Assembly: GCF_048572895.1 (NCBI RefSeq)
Contig: NZ_CP183878.1
Location: 3,286,001-3,350,000 of the forward strand
Length of the DNA stretch: 64,000 nucleotides
Direction of reading: 5' to 3'
Origin: Psychrobacillus sp048572895
GTDB lineage: Bacteria; Bacillota; Bacilli; Bacillales_A; Planococcaceae
Part shown: in pieces, positions 7,363-16,782 of the stretch
Numbering within the stretch: the first letter of the stretch is position 1
Layout: each line of letters starts with the position of its first letter
Position numbers and translations under genes: made by a program
Notes under the pieces: generated by a model
Seen by the model: the letters and a program-made list of their open reading frames with translations, nothing else
What the model was told of the DNA's origin: nothing
The model's database searches: none

Positions 7363-9258
7363 ATGTCTCAACCAAATATCCCCAATATTTCACCTACCAT
7401 TACAGTCACAAGGGATGATGCAATTAACCTACTCTTAGCTTCCATTGCGATGGAAGAGTTAGGACTAGCCCATATCATCAATGCCGAAGGAGAAAAAATT
7501 CAGTATGCACTTGGCACATTACCCGGCTTATCCCCGCCCGCTACTTTAGAGGATATATTACAAGTGAATACGAGCGTTCAAGATACGCTCGAGTTAGCGA
7601 TGAAAAAAGAACTGTTATTAGATAGTAAATTGAAACAAGTGGCTCAAATTACTACTGGAAGTGGTCCAACTGGAAATACTGGTGCTACGGGAGGCACTGG
7701 GCCGGCGGGCGCTACTGGAAATACTGGTGCTACCGGCGGCACTGGGCCGGCGGGCGCTACTGGAAATACTGGTGCTACCGGCGGCACTGGGCCGGCGGGC
7801 GCTACTGGAAATACTGGTGCTACCGGCGGCACTGGACCTACCGGAAATACCGGTGCTACTGGCAGCACTGGACCTGCTGGTGCTACAGGTGACACTGGCG
7901 CTACCGGAAATACCGGTGCTACTGGCGGCACTGGCGCTACCGGAAATACTGGCGTTACAGGTGACATTGGCGCTACCGGAAATACTGGTGCTACTGGCGG
8001 CACTGGCGCTACCGGAAATACTGGTGCTACTGGCGGCACTGGCGCTACCGGAAATACTGGTGCTACTGGCGGCACTGGCGCTACCGGAAATACTGGTGCT
8101 ACTGGCGGCACTGGCGCTACCGGAAATACTGGTGCTACTGGCGGCACTGGCGCTACCGGAAATACTGGTGCTACTGGCGGCACTGGCGCTACCGGAAATA
8201 CTGGTGCTACTGGCGGCACTGGCGCTACCGGAAATACTGGTGCTACTGGCGGCACTGGCGCTACCGGAAATACTGGTGCTACTGGCGGCACTGGCGCTAC
8301 CGGAAATACTGGTGCTACTGGCGGCACTGGACCTGCTGGTGCTACAGGTGACACTGGTGCTACCGGCGGCACTGGACCTACTGGCGTTACAGGTGACACT
8401 GGCGCTACCGGAAATACCGGTGCTACTGGCAGCACTGGCGCTACCGGAAATACTGGTGCTACTGGCGGCACTGGACCTACTGGCGCTACCGGAAATACCG
8501 GCGCTACTGGCGGCACTGGCGCTACCGGAAATACTGGTGCTACTGGCGGCACTGGACCTGCTGGTGCTACAGGTGACACTGGTGCTACCGGCGGCACTGG
8601 ACCTGCTGGTGCTACAGGTGACACTGGCGCTACCGGAAATACTGGTGCTACTGGCGGCACTGGACCTGCTGGTGCTACAGGTGACACTGGTGCTACCGGC
8701 GGCACTGGACCTGTTGGTGCTACAGGTGACACTGGCGCTACGGGTAATACCGGCGCAGCTGGGCCTGCTGGAGCTACTGGGGCAACAGGCGACACTGGGC
8801 CGGCGGGCGCTACTGGAGCTACTGGCGCTACGGGGGCTACTGGAACAGGATTATCAGAATTCGCGTACATTTATAACCTACTTGCTCAAACGATTGCTAT
8901 AGAAGCGGATGTTCCTTTTGATACAAATGGTATTCTTACACCTGGAATTACACATGCTCCTGGAACCCCTTCGATTCTATTTTCGACTCCTGGAATTTAC
9001 GAGGTTACTTTCTCCGTATCTGGTACAGAACCGAATCAATTTGCACTATTTTTAAATGGTGTGCAGGTTCCTGGGACAGTCTACGGTTCAGGTGCAGGAA
9101 CGCAGCAAAACAACGGGCAAGCAATATTCTCTATTGCAGCTGGTCAAACTCTTACTCTCCGTAATCATACTTCCGCTGCAGCGGTTGGCCTTGCGAGTGT
9201 AGTCGGAGGCACACAAGCAAACGTAAACGCATCTGTTGTCATTAAAAAATTAGATTAG
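7363..9258 (+). CDS. Collagen-like exosporium-type protein with BclA-like C-terminal domain (long perfect repeats)
   Basis: The protein is 631 residues from ATG 7363 with AAGGAGAG at 8 nt. Residues 1-~100 are the shared module (MSQPNIPNISPT, DDAINLLLASIAMEELGLAH). Residues ~105-490 are Gly-X-Thr triplets, mainly GATGNTGATGGT units of 12 residues. The last ~135 residues, beginning near GLSEFAYIYNL, form a beta-rich domain with LFLNGVQVPGT and a C-terminal NASVVIKKLD, strongly like the C-terminal domain of BclA-type proteins (C1q/TNF-like trimers). Expected location is the spore surface as a trimeric filament. Its GC-rich tandem DNA is prone to length change by slippage or recombination. Confidence 0.88.
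   Translation: MSQPNIPNISPTITVTRDDAINLLLASIAMEELGLAHIINAEGEKIQYALGTLPGLSPPATLEDILQVNTSVQDTLELAMKKELLLDSKLKQVAQITTGSGPTGNTGATGGTGPAGATGNTGATGGTGPAGATGNTGATGGTGPAGATGNTGATGGTGPTGNTGATGSTGPAGATGDTGATGNTGATGGTGATGNTGVTGDIGATGNTGATGGTGATGNTGATGGTGATGNTGATGGTGATGNTGATGGTGATGNTGATGGTGATGNTGATGGTGATGNTGATGGTGATGNTGATGGTGATGNTGATGGTGATGNTGATGGTGPAGATGDTGATGGTGPTGVTGDTGATGNTGATGSTGATGNTGATGGTGPTGATGNTGATGGTGATGNTGATGGTGPAGATGDTGATGGTGPAGATGDTGATGNTGATGGTGPAGATGDTGATGGTGPVGATGDTGATGNTGAAGPAGATGATGDTGPAGATGATGATGATGTGLSEFAYIYNLLAQTIAIEADVPFDTNGILTPGITHAPGTPSILFSTPGIYEVTFSVSGTEPNQFALFLNGVQVPGTVYGSGAGTQQNNGQAIFSIAAGQTLTLRNHTSAAAVGLASVVGGTQANVNASVVIKKLD
7971..8330 (+). repeat. Ten perfect 36-bp tandem repeats within collagen-like gene
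   Basis: A 36-bp unit, starting CGCTACCGGAAATACTGG and ending GGCGGCACTGG, occurs ten times in a row with no substitution and encodes ATGNTGATGGTG in frame. Flanking units of the same kind carry changes. The absence of even silent differences points to recent expansion. Confidence 0.95.
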
Positions 9259-9288
9259 TTTCTAATATTAAGTACAACTCTTGAAAGA

Positions 9289-9337
9289 AAAATACACCAC
9301 CTACAGAATTCCTATCTGTTGGCGGTGTATTTTTTAA
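9289..9337. terminator. Bidirectional terminator between collagen-like gene and metH
   Basis: AAAATACACC..CC.ACAG and CTGT.GG..GGTGTATTTT form a long stem flanked by A-run and T-run. It lies between the converging 7363-9258 and metH genes and can serve both. Confidence 0.75.
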
Positions 9338-12300
9338 TTAATCTACGACAAAGTATCTCGCATCTGGATGCGCAAAAACGATTGCAGAAACGGATGCTTC
9401 TGGTTCCATCATGAACTCCTCAGTAAGTAGTACTCCGATATCTTCAGGTTCTATCAGACTAAATAGTTTTGCTTGGTCATCTAAATTTGGGCAAGCTGGA
9501 TAGCCGAAGGAGAAGCGTTGACCTTGGTATTTTGCAGCAAATCGATCACGCATTGTGAAATCCGTTGCATCTGGGAATCCCCATTGGTCTCGGATTTCTT
9601 GGTGAATGCGTTCCGCAAAACCTTCTGCTAATTCAAGCGCAGTTGCCTGCAGTGCATGACTTTCTAAAAACTTGCCTTGGTCTTTTAGTTTTGCCGCTGC
9701 AGCACGAACTCCATGTCCAGCAGTTACTAGCATTAGTGCTACATAATCCATTTCTCCACTGTCCACAGTTTTTAAATAATCAGCCAAGCAAAGAAATGGC
9801 TCAACGGATTGGCGTGGGAATGTGAATCGCTCGATTTCGGTTTTCGCATCGATTGGGTCATAGATAATTACATCATCTCCATCTGATTGCGCAGGGAAAA
9901 ATTGATATATCCCTTGTGGCTTCAATATATCCGACTGTAAGTATTCCGTTACTAATTCATGCAACCCAGTTGCACGCTCGTCACCCTCCGCTAATAGTTT
10001 TTCACTATAGCCTTTTAACCCTAAATGATGACCGATTAGCGTGCGCATATTCACATATGGGTGTAAATGGGCGACCGAATAATCTTTTAGTACATGTTTA
10101 CGAACACCTTTTGGTACAAATACCTGGACATCCTCTCGAACGGTTTTAACCGGTTTTTCTAAAACAGCCACCGCCTGCTTAGCTGAGCGATTAGCTTCTG
10201 AAACTTTTCGTTTCTCCTGTTGAATACCTAGTTCGACCAATAAAGTCTCTTTATCTGCTTCATTCTGCAATCGATTCGCAAGGTCTAGTCCCTGCATCGC
10301 ATCCTTCGCATATAGAACCGGTCCATCATATTCAGCAGAAATTTTTGTTTCTGTGAAACGACGAGAAAGCGCTGCTCCACCTACAAGTATAGGCACATCA
10401 ATACCAGCTTCTTTAAAATCTTGCGCAGTGATGACCATTTGCTGAGCTGATTTGACAAGAAGTCCAGAAAGTCCAATCATATCGGGTTTTTCCTTCCGAA
10501 TAACCTCTATTAAAGTGGCTGGCGTTACTTTAATTCCCACATCAATTACTTTATATCCATTATTACTTAATATGATGTCTACTAAGTTTTTTCCGATATC
10601 ATGCACATCGCCTTTAACAGTCGCAAGGACGATTTTACCTTTCCCTGAATCATCCTCTTTTTTCTCCATGAACTGCTCCAAATATGCGACAGATGCTTTC
10701 ATCACACCAGCACTTTGAAGAACCTCTGCAACTATTAGCTGGTTTTCATTAAACAGACGACCTACCTCAGCCATTCCCTTCATCAAAGGTCCATTTATGA
10801 CATCTAAAGGTGCATCATACATTTTAAGTGCCGCTTCTAAGTCTGGAATAAGCCCTTCTTTCGTTCCTTCAATAACATAATAGGCAAGACGCTCTGGTAC
10901 AGTTTTTGGTATATCATCTTCGGTCTTTTCTTTCTGTTTATCGCGGTAAAAGTCGGTGAAATCTGCAAGTGTTTGATCAGTCGTTGTAAATAAAAGCTCA
11001 TTTGCCATATCGATTTCCTCTTTAGGAATAGAAGCATATCTTTCAAGCTTCTCAGTATTTACAATCGCGTAGTCCAATCCCGCCTGCGTACAGTGGTATA
11101 AGTAGACAGCATTCAATACTTCTCGACCAACTGGTGGAAGACCAAATGATACATTACTTACTCCTAAAACAGTCAGTGCTCGTGGCAGCTTTTCTTTTAT
11201 TAGACGAATACCTTCAATCGTTTCAACTGCTGATCCGATGTATTGCTGGTCCCCTGTTCCAACCGGGAATACAAGTGGATCAAAAATTATATCCTCTGGT
11301 GCAAGTCCCCATTTATTTACTAATAAATCGTAAGAACGCTGTGCAACTTCAAGCTTACGTTCTCTTGTTACCGCCATACCAATCTCATCTATGGTTCCAA
11401 CAACTACAGCTGCACCATATTTTTTCACTAGAGGCATTACTGCTTCAAATCGCTCTTCGCCATCCTCTAAGTTAATGGAATTGATGATTGTTTTTCCTTG
11501 GGAATATTTAAGTGCTGCTTCTATTACTTTTTCATCCGTCGAATCAATAACAAGTGGCACTTTAACTTTTTTTACTACTTCTTTCATGAAGTTAGTCATG
11601 TCCTCTAGTTCATCACGGTCAGGGTTTGCAAGGCAAATATCAATAACGTGAGCGCCACCTTTAACCTGTGCTCGTGCAATTTCTGATGCTTCTTCAAACT
11701 TTTCATCTACTATTAAACGTTTAAACTTCCGAGAACCTATTACATTTGTACGCTCCCCAATGAAGAGTGGGCGCATCGTTTCATCATATTGAAGAGGTTC
11801 GATTCCGGATACGACATGTCCGTGTCCTACCTCAGCAGCTGTTTTACGCGGAGCAAGATCCTTTACTGCTTCACGTACAGCTTGAATATGGGCAGGAGTC
11901 GTTCCACAGCATCCACCAACAACATTCAACCATCCTTTTTCTGCAAAGCCTCGGAGCTTTTTAGAAAGTGATTCTGGAGATTCATGATAATGCCCTTCTT
12001 CGTCTGGCAAGCCTGCATTTGGATAACAACTAACATATCCATCCGATAACTCAGATAGGGAACGTATATGATCGGTCATAAATTCTGGACCAGTCGCACA
12101 ATTCAAGCCAACTGAAAGTGGTTTAATATGTTCAATCGAAATATAAAAGGCTTCAATACTTTGCCCTGCAAGTGTCGTTCCCATTGGTTCAATGGTGCCA
12201 GAAATCATAATAGGCAGCTCTTTATTCAGTTCCTCAAATGCTTGTTTGATTCCGATTGTTGCAGCTTTTACATTCAGCATATCCTGGCTTGTTTCCAGTA

Positions 12301-12778
12301 AGATAACATCTACTCCACCTTCTACTAAAGCCTTTGCTTGCACATAAAAGTCGTTCGTAAGTTCATCAAATGTGATACCACCAGTGACCGACAACGTTTT
12401 TGTAGTCGGTCCAATTGCCCCTGCTACAAACCGAGGCCAATCAGGTGTGGAGAATTCCTCTGCACAGGTTTTAGCAAGCTTGGCAGCTCGAAAGTTGATA
12501 TCATGGGCTTGATCACTAAGATCATATTCATTTAACACGACTGGCGTGCCTCCAAATGTATTCGTACAAATAATATCAGCGCCAGCCTCTAAATACGCAC
12601 GATGGACGTGTTCAATAACGTCCGGCTTGACGATATTCAAATACTCATTACAGCCGTCGTATTCGTCTCCTCCAAAATCTTCTGGACTAAGATTCGCATT
12701 TTGAATCATCGTCCCCATTGCACCATCGATAATTAGTATTCTCTCTTGAAGTTGTTGCTCAATTAGATGTTTGGACAT
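9338..12778 (-). CDS. metH: Cobalamin-dependent methionine synthase
   Basis: It transfers a methyl group from 5-methyl-THF to homocysteine through cobalamin. The protein is 1146 residues from the ATG at 12778 (MSKHLIEQQLQER); an upstream TTG is possible but has no better site. All four modules are present in order. The homocysteine-binding barrel (~1-330) has zinc ligands in NCATG and GGCCGTTPAH. The pterin-binding barrel (~340-620) has IGERTNVIGS. The B12 cap and Rossmann domains (~640-880) have the cobalt-ligand motif DVHDIGKN. The C-terminal AdoMet activation domain carries HAAAAKLKDQG-like and RFSFGYPACPNL motifs. The start overlaps the end of the YitJ-type gene by 20 bp, so translation is probably coupled and both obey the SAM riboswitch upstream. 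Confidence 0.97.
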   Translation of the reverse strand: MSKHLIEQQLQERILIIDGAMGTMIQNANLSPEDFGGDEYDGCNEYLNIVKPDVIEHVHRAYLEAGADIICTNTFGGTPVVLNEYDLSDQAHDINFRAAKLAKTCAEEFSTPDWPRFVAGAIGPTTKTLSVTGGITFDELTNDFYVQAKALVEGGVDVILLETSQDMLNVKAATIGIKQAFEELNKELPIMISGTIEPMGTTLAGQSIEAFYISIEHIKPLSVGLNCATGPEFMTDHIRSLSELSDGYVSCYPNAGLPDEEGHYHESPESLSKKLRGFAEKGWLNVVGGCCGTTPAHIQAVREAVKDLAPRKTAAEVGHGHVVSGIEPLQYDETMRPLFIGERTNVIGSRKFKRLIVDEKFEEASEIARAQVKGGAHVIDICLANPDRDELEDMTNFMKEVVKKVKVPLVIDSTDEKVIEAALKYSQGKTIINSINLEDGEERFEAVMPLVKKYGAAVVVGTIDEIGMAVTRERKLEVAQRSYDLLVNKWGLAPEDIIFDPLVFPVGTGDQQYIGSAVETIEGIRLIKEKLPRALTVLGVSNVSFGLPPVGREVLNAVYLYHCTQAGLDYAIVNTEKLERYASIPKEEIDMANELLFTTTDQTLADFTDFYRDKQKEKTEDDIPKTVPERLAYYVIEGTKEGLIPDLEAALKMYDAPLDVINGPLMKGMAEVGRLFNENQLIVAEVLQSAGVMKASVAYLEQFMEKKEDDSGKGKIVLATVKGDVHDIGKNLVDIILSNNGYKVIDVGIKVTPATLIEVIRKEKPDMIGLSGLLVKSAQQMVITAQDFKEAGIDVPILVGGAALSRRFTETKISAEYDGPVLYAKDAMQGLDLANRLQNEADKETLLVELGIQQEKRKVSEANRSAKQAVAVLEKPVKTVREDVQVFVPKGVRKHVLKDYSVAHLHPYVNMRTLIGHHLGLKGYSEKLLAEGDERATGLHELVTEYLQSDILKPQGIYQFFPAQSDGDDVIIYDPIDAKTEIERFTFPRQSVEPFLCLADYLKTVDSGEMDYVALMLVTAGHGVRAAAAKLKDQGKFLESHALQATALELAEGFAERIHQEIRDQWGFPDATDFTMRDRFAAKYQGQRFSFGYPACPNLDDQAKLFSLIEPEDIGVLLTEEFMMEPEASVSAIVFAHPDARYFVVD

Positions 12779-14618
12779 AGCTGAATTCTCTCTCTTTCTT
12801 TCGATCAATCTCTTTAATATAGTGAATTAATTCAAGAGACATATCGTACCGGAAAAATGGCGTAATAATATAGATCCCGTTAAATAGTTCCGCAGCTGTA
12901 TCGATTAATTCCTTCGAAATTTGAATACCTTCTGCAGTAGCACGCTCTCTATCTTCTCCACATAAACGCATCCGTTCTAACACTTCTTCAGACAATTTAA
13001 TGCCCGGCACTTCATTGTGTAGGAATTCCGAGTTTCGACTATTGGTCAGCGGCATAATTCCTATGAAAATTGGCGTTGATAAATGCTTTGTTGCCTCGTA
13101 AATTTCTTGCATTTTTTCTTTTGAGTAGACAGGTTGCGTGATGAAATAATCTGCTCCACACTCAATTTTCTTCTCTAGTCGCTTCACAGCACGGTCAAGC
13201 ACACGAACATTCGGATTAAACGCAGCAGCTACAGAGAAGTTTGCCTTTTTACGAAGTGATTTACCCGAAAAAGAAATACCTTCGTTTAATTGTTTGATTA
13301 ACTGAAGCAACTCTAAGCTCGAAACATCATAAACACTTGTCGCTCCAGGGAAATCACCAATTTTCGTTGGGTCTCCCGTTACAGCGAGAATATCATGAAT
13401 TCCAAGTGCATCCAGTCCCATTAAATGAGATTGGAGACCGATTAAATTACGGTCACGGCATGTAATATGAGCAAGAGGTCTAATGTTTTTTTCGTACTTT
13501 AACATCGAGCCCATTGCCATATTGCTGACTCGTGGGGAGGCTAAAGAATTGTCAGCCATCGTCACTGCATCAATTCCAGCAGCGTATAGCTTTTCCGCCC
13601 CTTCCATGAATGTAGCCGTGTCAAGGTGACGAGGAGTGTCTAATTCAACAATAATCGTCCGTTCTATTTTCGCTTTCTCATGTAGAGCTTGTGTGTTAGT
13701 CTGCTTTGCATCTTGAATAATAATCGGCTTTCTCTTCTCAACGACCTTACTGGTAATAGGTGCTAAATGACCAATATGTTTTTTTACTGCTTCAATATGC
13801 TTTGGTGTCGTCCCGCAGCAGCCTCCTATTAATCGTACTCCTGCATCCCTCAGATATAACGCCGCTTTACCAAAATACTCGGCATCGGATTCATAGACAA
13901 TTCGTCCTTCATCTATATCAAGCAGACTTGCATTTGGATAAGCAGAAAGGAATGAGTTTTCCGGAAGCTTAACTCCTTCAAACGCTTGAATTGTATGATG
14001 GGGACCGAGTCGACAGTTGACTCCAACAATGTTCGCTCCAATTGTTTCAAGCTGAAGTAGTGCATCATTAAGTGGTAAGCCGTTTTGCAAAATACCGGGT
14101 TCATGCATGGATACTTGGGCAATGATTGGAATATCAGTTAGTGTACGAAGATAAGTCACAGTAGTCTTTAGTTCTTCCAAATCATAATAGGTTTCTAGTA
14201 ATAAGCCATCCGGATATCCTGCTAACAACTGGGTTGCCTGCTGATCGAGTGAATGGATAATCTCTTGGAGCGAGGCATCACTTTTCCGAATTCCTCGAAT
14301 CCCCCCGATTGTACCCAGGACAAATTGATTGCCCGGAGCAGCAGCTCTTTTTGCAATTTGGATTGCTGCTTCATTTATTTCTTTCACTTGATTTTGTAGC
14401 CCGTACCGCGCCAATTTAATTGCATTCGCCCCATACGTATTCGTTTGAATAATATCTGCTCCGGCCTCAATATAATCCTGATGTATCTTCTCAATAATTT
14501 CCGGTTTCTGAATATTCAATTCCTCATTGCAATAATCAATTCCATACGAATAAAGTAGCGTTCCCATCGCTCCATCCGCTGTCAATATAGATGTCTGTAA
14601 TCTCTCTAATAAACCCAT
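12759..14618 (-). CDS. yitJ: Bifunctional homocysteine S-methyltransferase / 5,10-methylene-THF reductase (YitJ family)
   Basis: The protein is 619 residues from ATG 14618 (MGLLERLQTSILTADGAMGT), with GAGGGTGG about 7 nt upstream; the frame stays open further up but without a binding site. The N-terminal half (~1-310) is a homocysteine methyltransferase barrel with zinc-site motifs VNCRLGP and GGCCGTTPKHI. The C-terminal half (~330-610) is a MetF-like TIM barrel with EL..PR, HITCRDRN and LAVTGDP motifs for FAD and folate. In B. subtilis YitJ makes 5-methyl-THF for methionine synthesis. Here it leads an operon with metH and is preceded by a SAM-I riboswitch, so it probably supplies the folate donor for MetH. 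Confidence 0.93.
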   Translation of the reverse strand: MGLLERLQTSILTADGAMGTLLYSYGIDYCNEELNIQKPEIIEKIHQDYIEAGADIIQTNTYGANAIKLARYGLQNQVKEINEAAIQIAKRAAAPGNQFVLGTIGGIRGIRKSDASLQEIIHSLDQQATQLLAGYPDGLLLETYYDLEELKTTVTYLRTLTDIPIIAQVSMHEPGILQNGLPLNDALLQLETIGANIVGVNCRLGPHHTIQAFEGVKLPENSFLSAYPNASLLDIDEGRIVYESDAEYFGKAALYLRDAGVRLIGGCCGTTPKHIEAVKKHIGHLAPITSKVVEKRKPIIIQDAKQTNTQALHEKAKIERTIIVELDTPRHLDTATFMEGAEKLYAAGIDAVTMADNSLASPRVSNMAMGSMLKYEKNIRPLAHITCRDRNLIGLQSHLMGLDALGIHDILAVTGDPTKIGDFPGATSVYDVSSLELLQLIKQLNEGISFSGKSLRKKANFSVAAAFNPNVRVLDRAVKRLEKKIECGADYFITQPVYSKEKMQEIYEATKHLSTPIFIGIMPLTNSRNSEFLHNEVPGIKLSEEVLERMRLCGEDRERATAEGIQISKELIDTAAELFNGIYIITPFFRYDMSLELIHYIKEIDRKKEREFSYVQTSN

Positions 14619-14640
14619 CTCAATCCACCCTCTCCCATAT

Positions 14641-14800
14641 AAAAAAGCCTTCCATGAAAAGAAGGCTTTTTGAGTATGCAAGATACCACCTTCTCATCTT
14701 TCAGACTTTTGCAAAGTCTGCTGGATTTAGCACCTGACCAAATTGGCTGGTTGCTGAAGCGTCGTAGGGCCAGTCCCTCGGCTTCTCTTGATAAGAATTC
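14641..14800 (-). ncRNA. SAM-I (S-box) riboswitch with terminator
   Basis: On the minus strand, the conserved CTTATCAAGAGA at about 14794-14783 is followed by GAGGGACTGGCCC and then GAAGC-type and CAGCAACC segments. These are the P1, P2 and kink-turn signatures of the S-box aptamer. The closing GATGAGAAGG strand follows, then a terminator (AAAAGCCTTC...GAAGGCTTTTTT, 14641-14671) 23 nt before the yitJ start. High SAM should terminate transcription and shut down yitJ-metH. Family behaviour is established; identity rests on these motifs. Confidence 0.95.
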
Positions 14801-14827
14801 ACTATTCAGTTTTTTGTGACTACAGTA

Positions 14828-14856
14828 ATCCTACCTTTATTCAACTAAAGCGTCAA
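14828..14856 (-). promoter_or_regulatory. Sigma-A promoter of yitJ-metH operon
   Basis: Minus strand TTGACG (14856-14851), a 17-bp spacer and TAGGAT (14833-14828), placed about 30 bp upstream of the S-box aptamer. Confidence 0.7.
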
Positions 14857-14878
14857 GGTGTTTTTTGAATAATCTAAA

Positions 14879-16492
14879 TCAAATCAATTTACGCATATAT
14901 TCCTCAATTTTCAAGATAGAATCTTCATATCGGAGTGACAATGCAGTCTCTCTTCCTTTTTCACTTAGAGATTTCCGTAGTTCTTTATCTTTTAATAGTC
15001 TTTCTAAATGATTAGCGAATTGTTCCGTATCCCCTGGGTCAGCTAATAGACAATTATACTCAGATACCGCATAATCCCTTACTCCTCCACAATCTGACGC
15101 GATGACAGGCGTTCCACATGACATAGCTTCTAATGGGGGCATCCCGTATCCCTCATACCAAGATGTGAACAAAAATAGGTCGGCCTCCTGATAACATTGA
15201 ATGAGCACTTCTTGCCTAGGATGTATAATCGTTTCAATTGGAAAAGTCGCATGAACAGTAGGTGGTGATTGGCACACCCACTTCACATGAAAACGCAGTC
15301 CTCGATCCCAAGCTATTTGTAAAGCCTGAATTGCATCATTAAAAGATTTAAAACGTAAATGTGGATTGCCAACTAATAACACGGTCAGTAACTCTTTATC
15401 TTCATTCTTCTCAATTGGTTTATATACATTGACATCTATTCCAATCGGAATGACTTCGGAAGTTATATCGAATCGAGCCATTAAAATACGAGATACAAAC
15501 TTCGAGATACTCGCAATAGGGATATCTGACTTATAACATGACTGCAGGTACGATTTAATACTATTAAAATTGTTGTATTCTGGAATATCCCCAAACAACA
15601 ATTCATGCCCTTGTTCATAATAGAAAACAGGTGGATTTATATCTTTTAATTCTAATAGCTGTGGAAACCAACCCGCAACTACAATGTCACAATCCTCCAC
15701 ATATTTTTTAAATGGTTCAAAAGGTGGGATAATCACTTCACGATTCACTTCTACATCAGTCCATGATGGCAATGCCCGTTGCCCTTCCATTCCTCTAAAA
15801 TAGGCTGTAACATGGTGCCCCTTATTTTTCAGCATTTCCATCTGTGCCAATAACATTTTAAGTCCACCAGTTAAATTTTGATGTGGTAAAAGATAGCCGA
15901 TTTTCATGGAGCTATTCTTCTCTTTAAAGGACTTTCTTCTATTGCTAGGATAAAATTTAAATAGATTGGCTCCATTATTGCCAACCTTAACTTGACTAAA
16001 TTGAAAATCAAAATCAACAAAATCGACTATATTCCATCGACTTTTATGTGTTTCAAGTTTATTTCCTAAGTATTCTCCTTGTGGTGCAGGCATAATCGGA
16101 GTGGATACAATCAAAGATTTATTTGTAACTTCCAATAATTTATCGATTAAACGTAAGCCTTCTTCTTTATCAAAATGCTCTAATACGTCAATTAACAGAA
16201 GTGTGTCATATTTCTGTGTTAGGGTAGGTAACACAGAAAAAATATCGCCATAGTACATTCTATTATATACATGATCATGGATTGGGTTATTATAGCCTTC
16301 AAATCCTTCGATACCATCCAGTTGTAAATGCCAAGATTTTTTATCATAGCGTTCATATGGTATATCAAAGACTTCGCGCAGTAGGACTCCGTATTTACCA
16401 AATCCCACTCCTATATCAAGAATTGACTGAGGTCCATCATGCGTAACTAAATCAATAATAGCTGGAACAGCTTGATACCAACTTGTTGGCAT
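14879..16492 (-). CDS. SAM-dependent methyltransferase-GT4 glycosyltransferase fusion
   Basis: The protein is 537 residues from ATG 16492, with a strong AAAGGAGGAGGTG site. Residues ~1-185 form a class I methyltransferase fold: motif I ILDIGVGFGKYG near residue 25, an acidic DGIEG, and DTLLLIDVLEH at motif IV. After a ~10-residue linker, residues ~196-537 form a GT-B glycosyltransferase of the GT4 kind. It starts KIGYLLPHQNLTGGLKML and carries the nucleotide-sugar motif WYEGYGMPPLEAMSCGTPVI and DCGGVRDYA. An internal Met (MKIGYLL) could allow separate production of the second half. The fusion suggests glycan extension and O-methylation in one step, perhaps for the surface glycoproteins at 1-9 kb. 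The target is unknown. Confidence 0.8.
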   Translation of the reverse strand: MPTSWYQAVPAIIDLVTHDGPQSILDIGVGFGKYGVLLREVFDIPYERYDKKSWHLQLDGIEGFEGYNNPIHDHVYNRMYYGDIFSVLPTLTQKYDTLLLIDVLEHFDKEEGLRLIDKLLEVTNKSLIVSTPIMPAPQGEYLGNKLETHKSRWNIVDFVDFDFQFSQVKVGNNGANLFKFYPSNRRKSFKEKNSSMKIGYLLPHQNLTGGLKMLLAQMEMLKNKGHHVTAYFRGMEGQRALPSWTDVEVNREVIIPPFEPFKKYVEDCDIVVAGWFPQLLELKDINPPVFYYEQGHELLFGDIPEYNNFNSIKSYLQSCYKSDIPIASISKFVSRILMARFDITSEVIPIGIDVNVYKPIEKNEDKELLTVLLVGNPHLRFKSFNDAIQALQIAWDRGLRFHVKWVCQSPPTVHATFPIETIIHPRQEVLIQCYQEADLFLFTSWYEGYGMPPLEAMSCGTPVIASDCGGVRDYAVSEYNCLLADPGDTEQFANHLERLLKDKELRKSLSEKGRETALSLRYEDSILKIEEYMRKLI

Positions 16493-16742
16493 ATTTACAC
16501 CTCCTCCTTTGTTTAAAAGCGTAAGTTCTTGGCTCTACAAAATCATGGCCCCCTATAAAATGGACAATAGGTTTTATTTCATTTATAAAGCTCCTACATA
16601 AACTAGATGTGAGCATCTTACACTAACACCTCCTAATGGTCTACCTCTATATGTATGTCTTCAATACTTGTCTCATGATTAAACTTTCAATTGTTTTAAT
16701 AGTAATATGGGATTTAATTAGGGAGAATAACTGATATCTATA

Positions 16743-16776
16743 ACGAAAGAGACTGTTTAAGTACACAGTCTCTTTT
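16743..16776 (-). terminator. Terminator of hemY
   Basis: AAAAGAGACTGTGT on the minus strand pairs with ACAGTCTCTTT, followed by CGTTAT, 8 bp beyond the hemY stop. Both strands are U-rich enough after the stem to work weakly in either direction. Confidence 0.6.
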
Positions 16777-16782
16777 AGGAAT

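Noticed and set aside
7971..8330. 36-bp repeats resembling a CRISPR array by unit length
   Set aside because: The units are contiguous with no spacers and are in frame within a collagen-like protein; no cas genes are present.
12779..12808. Ten-residue N-terminal extension of MetH from an upstream TTG
   Set aside because: The ATG at 12778 gives the normal family start; the extension lies entirely within the yitJ coding region and has no ribosome binding site.
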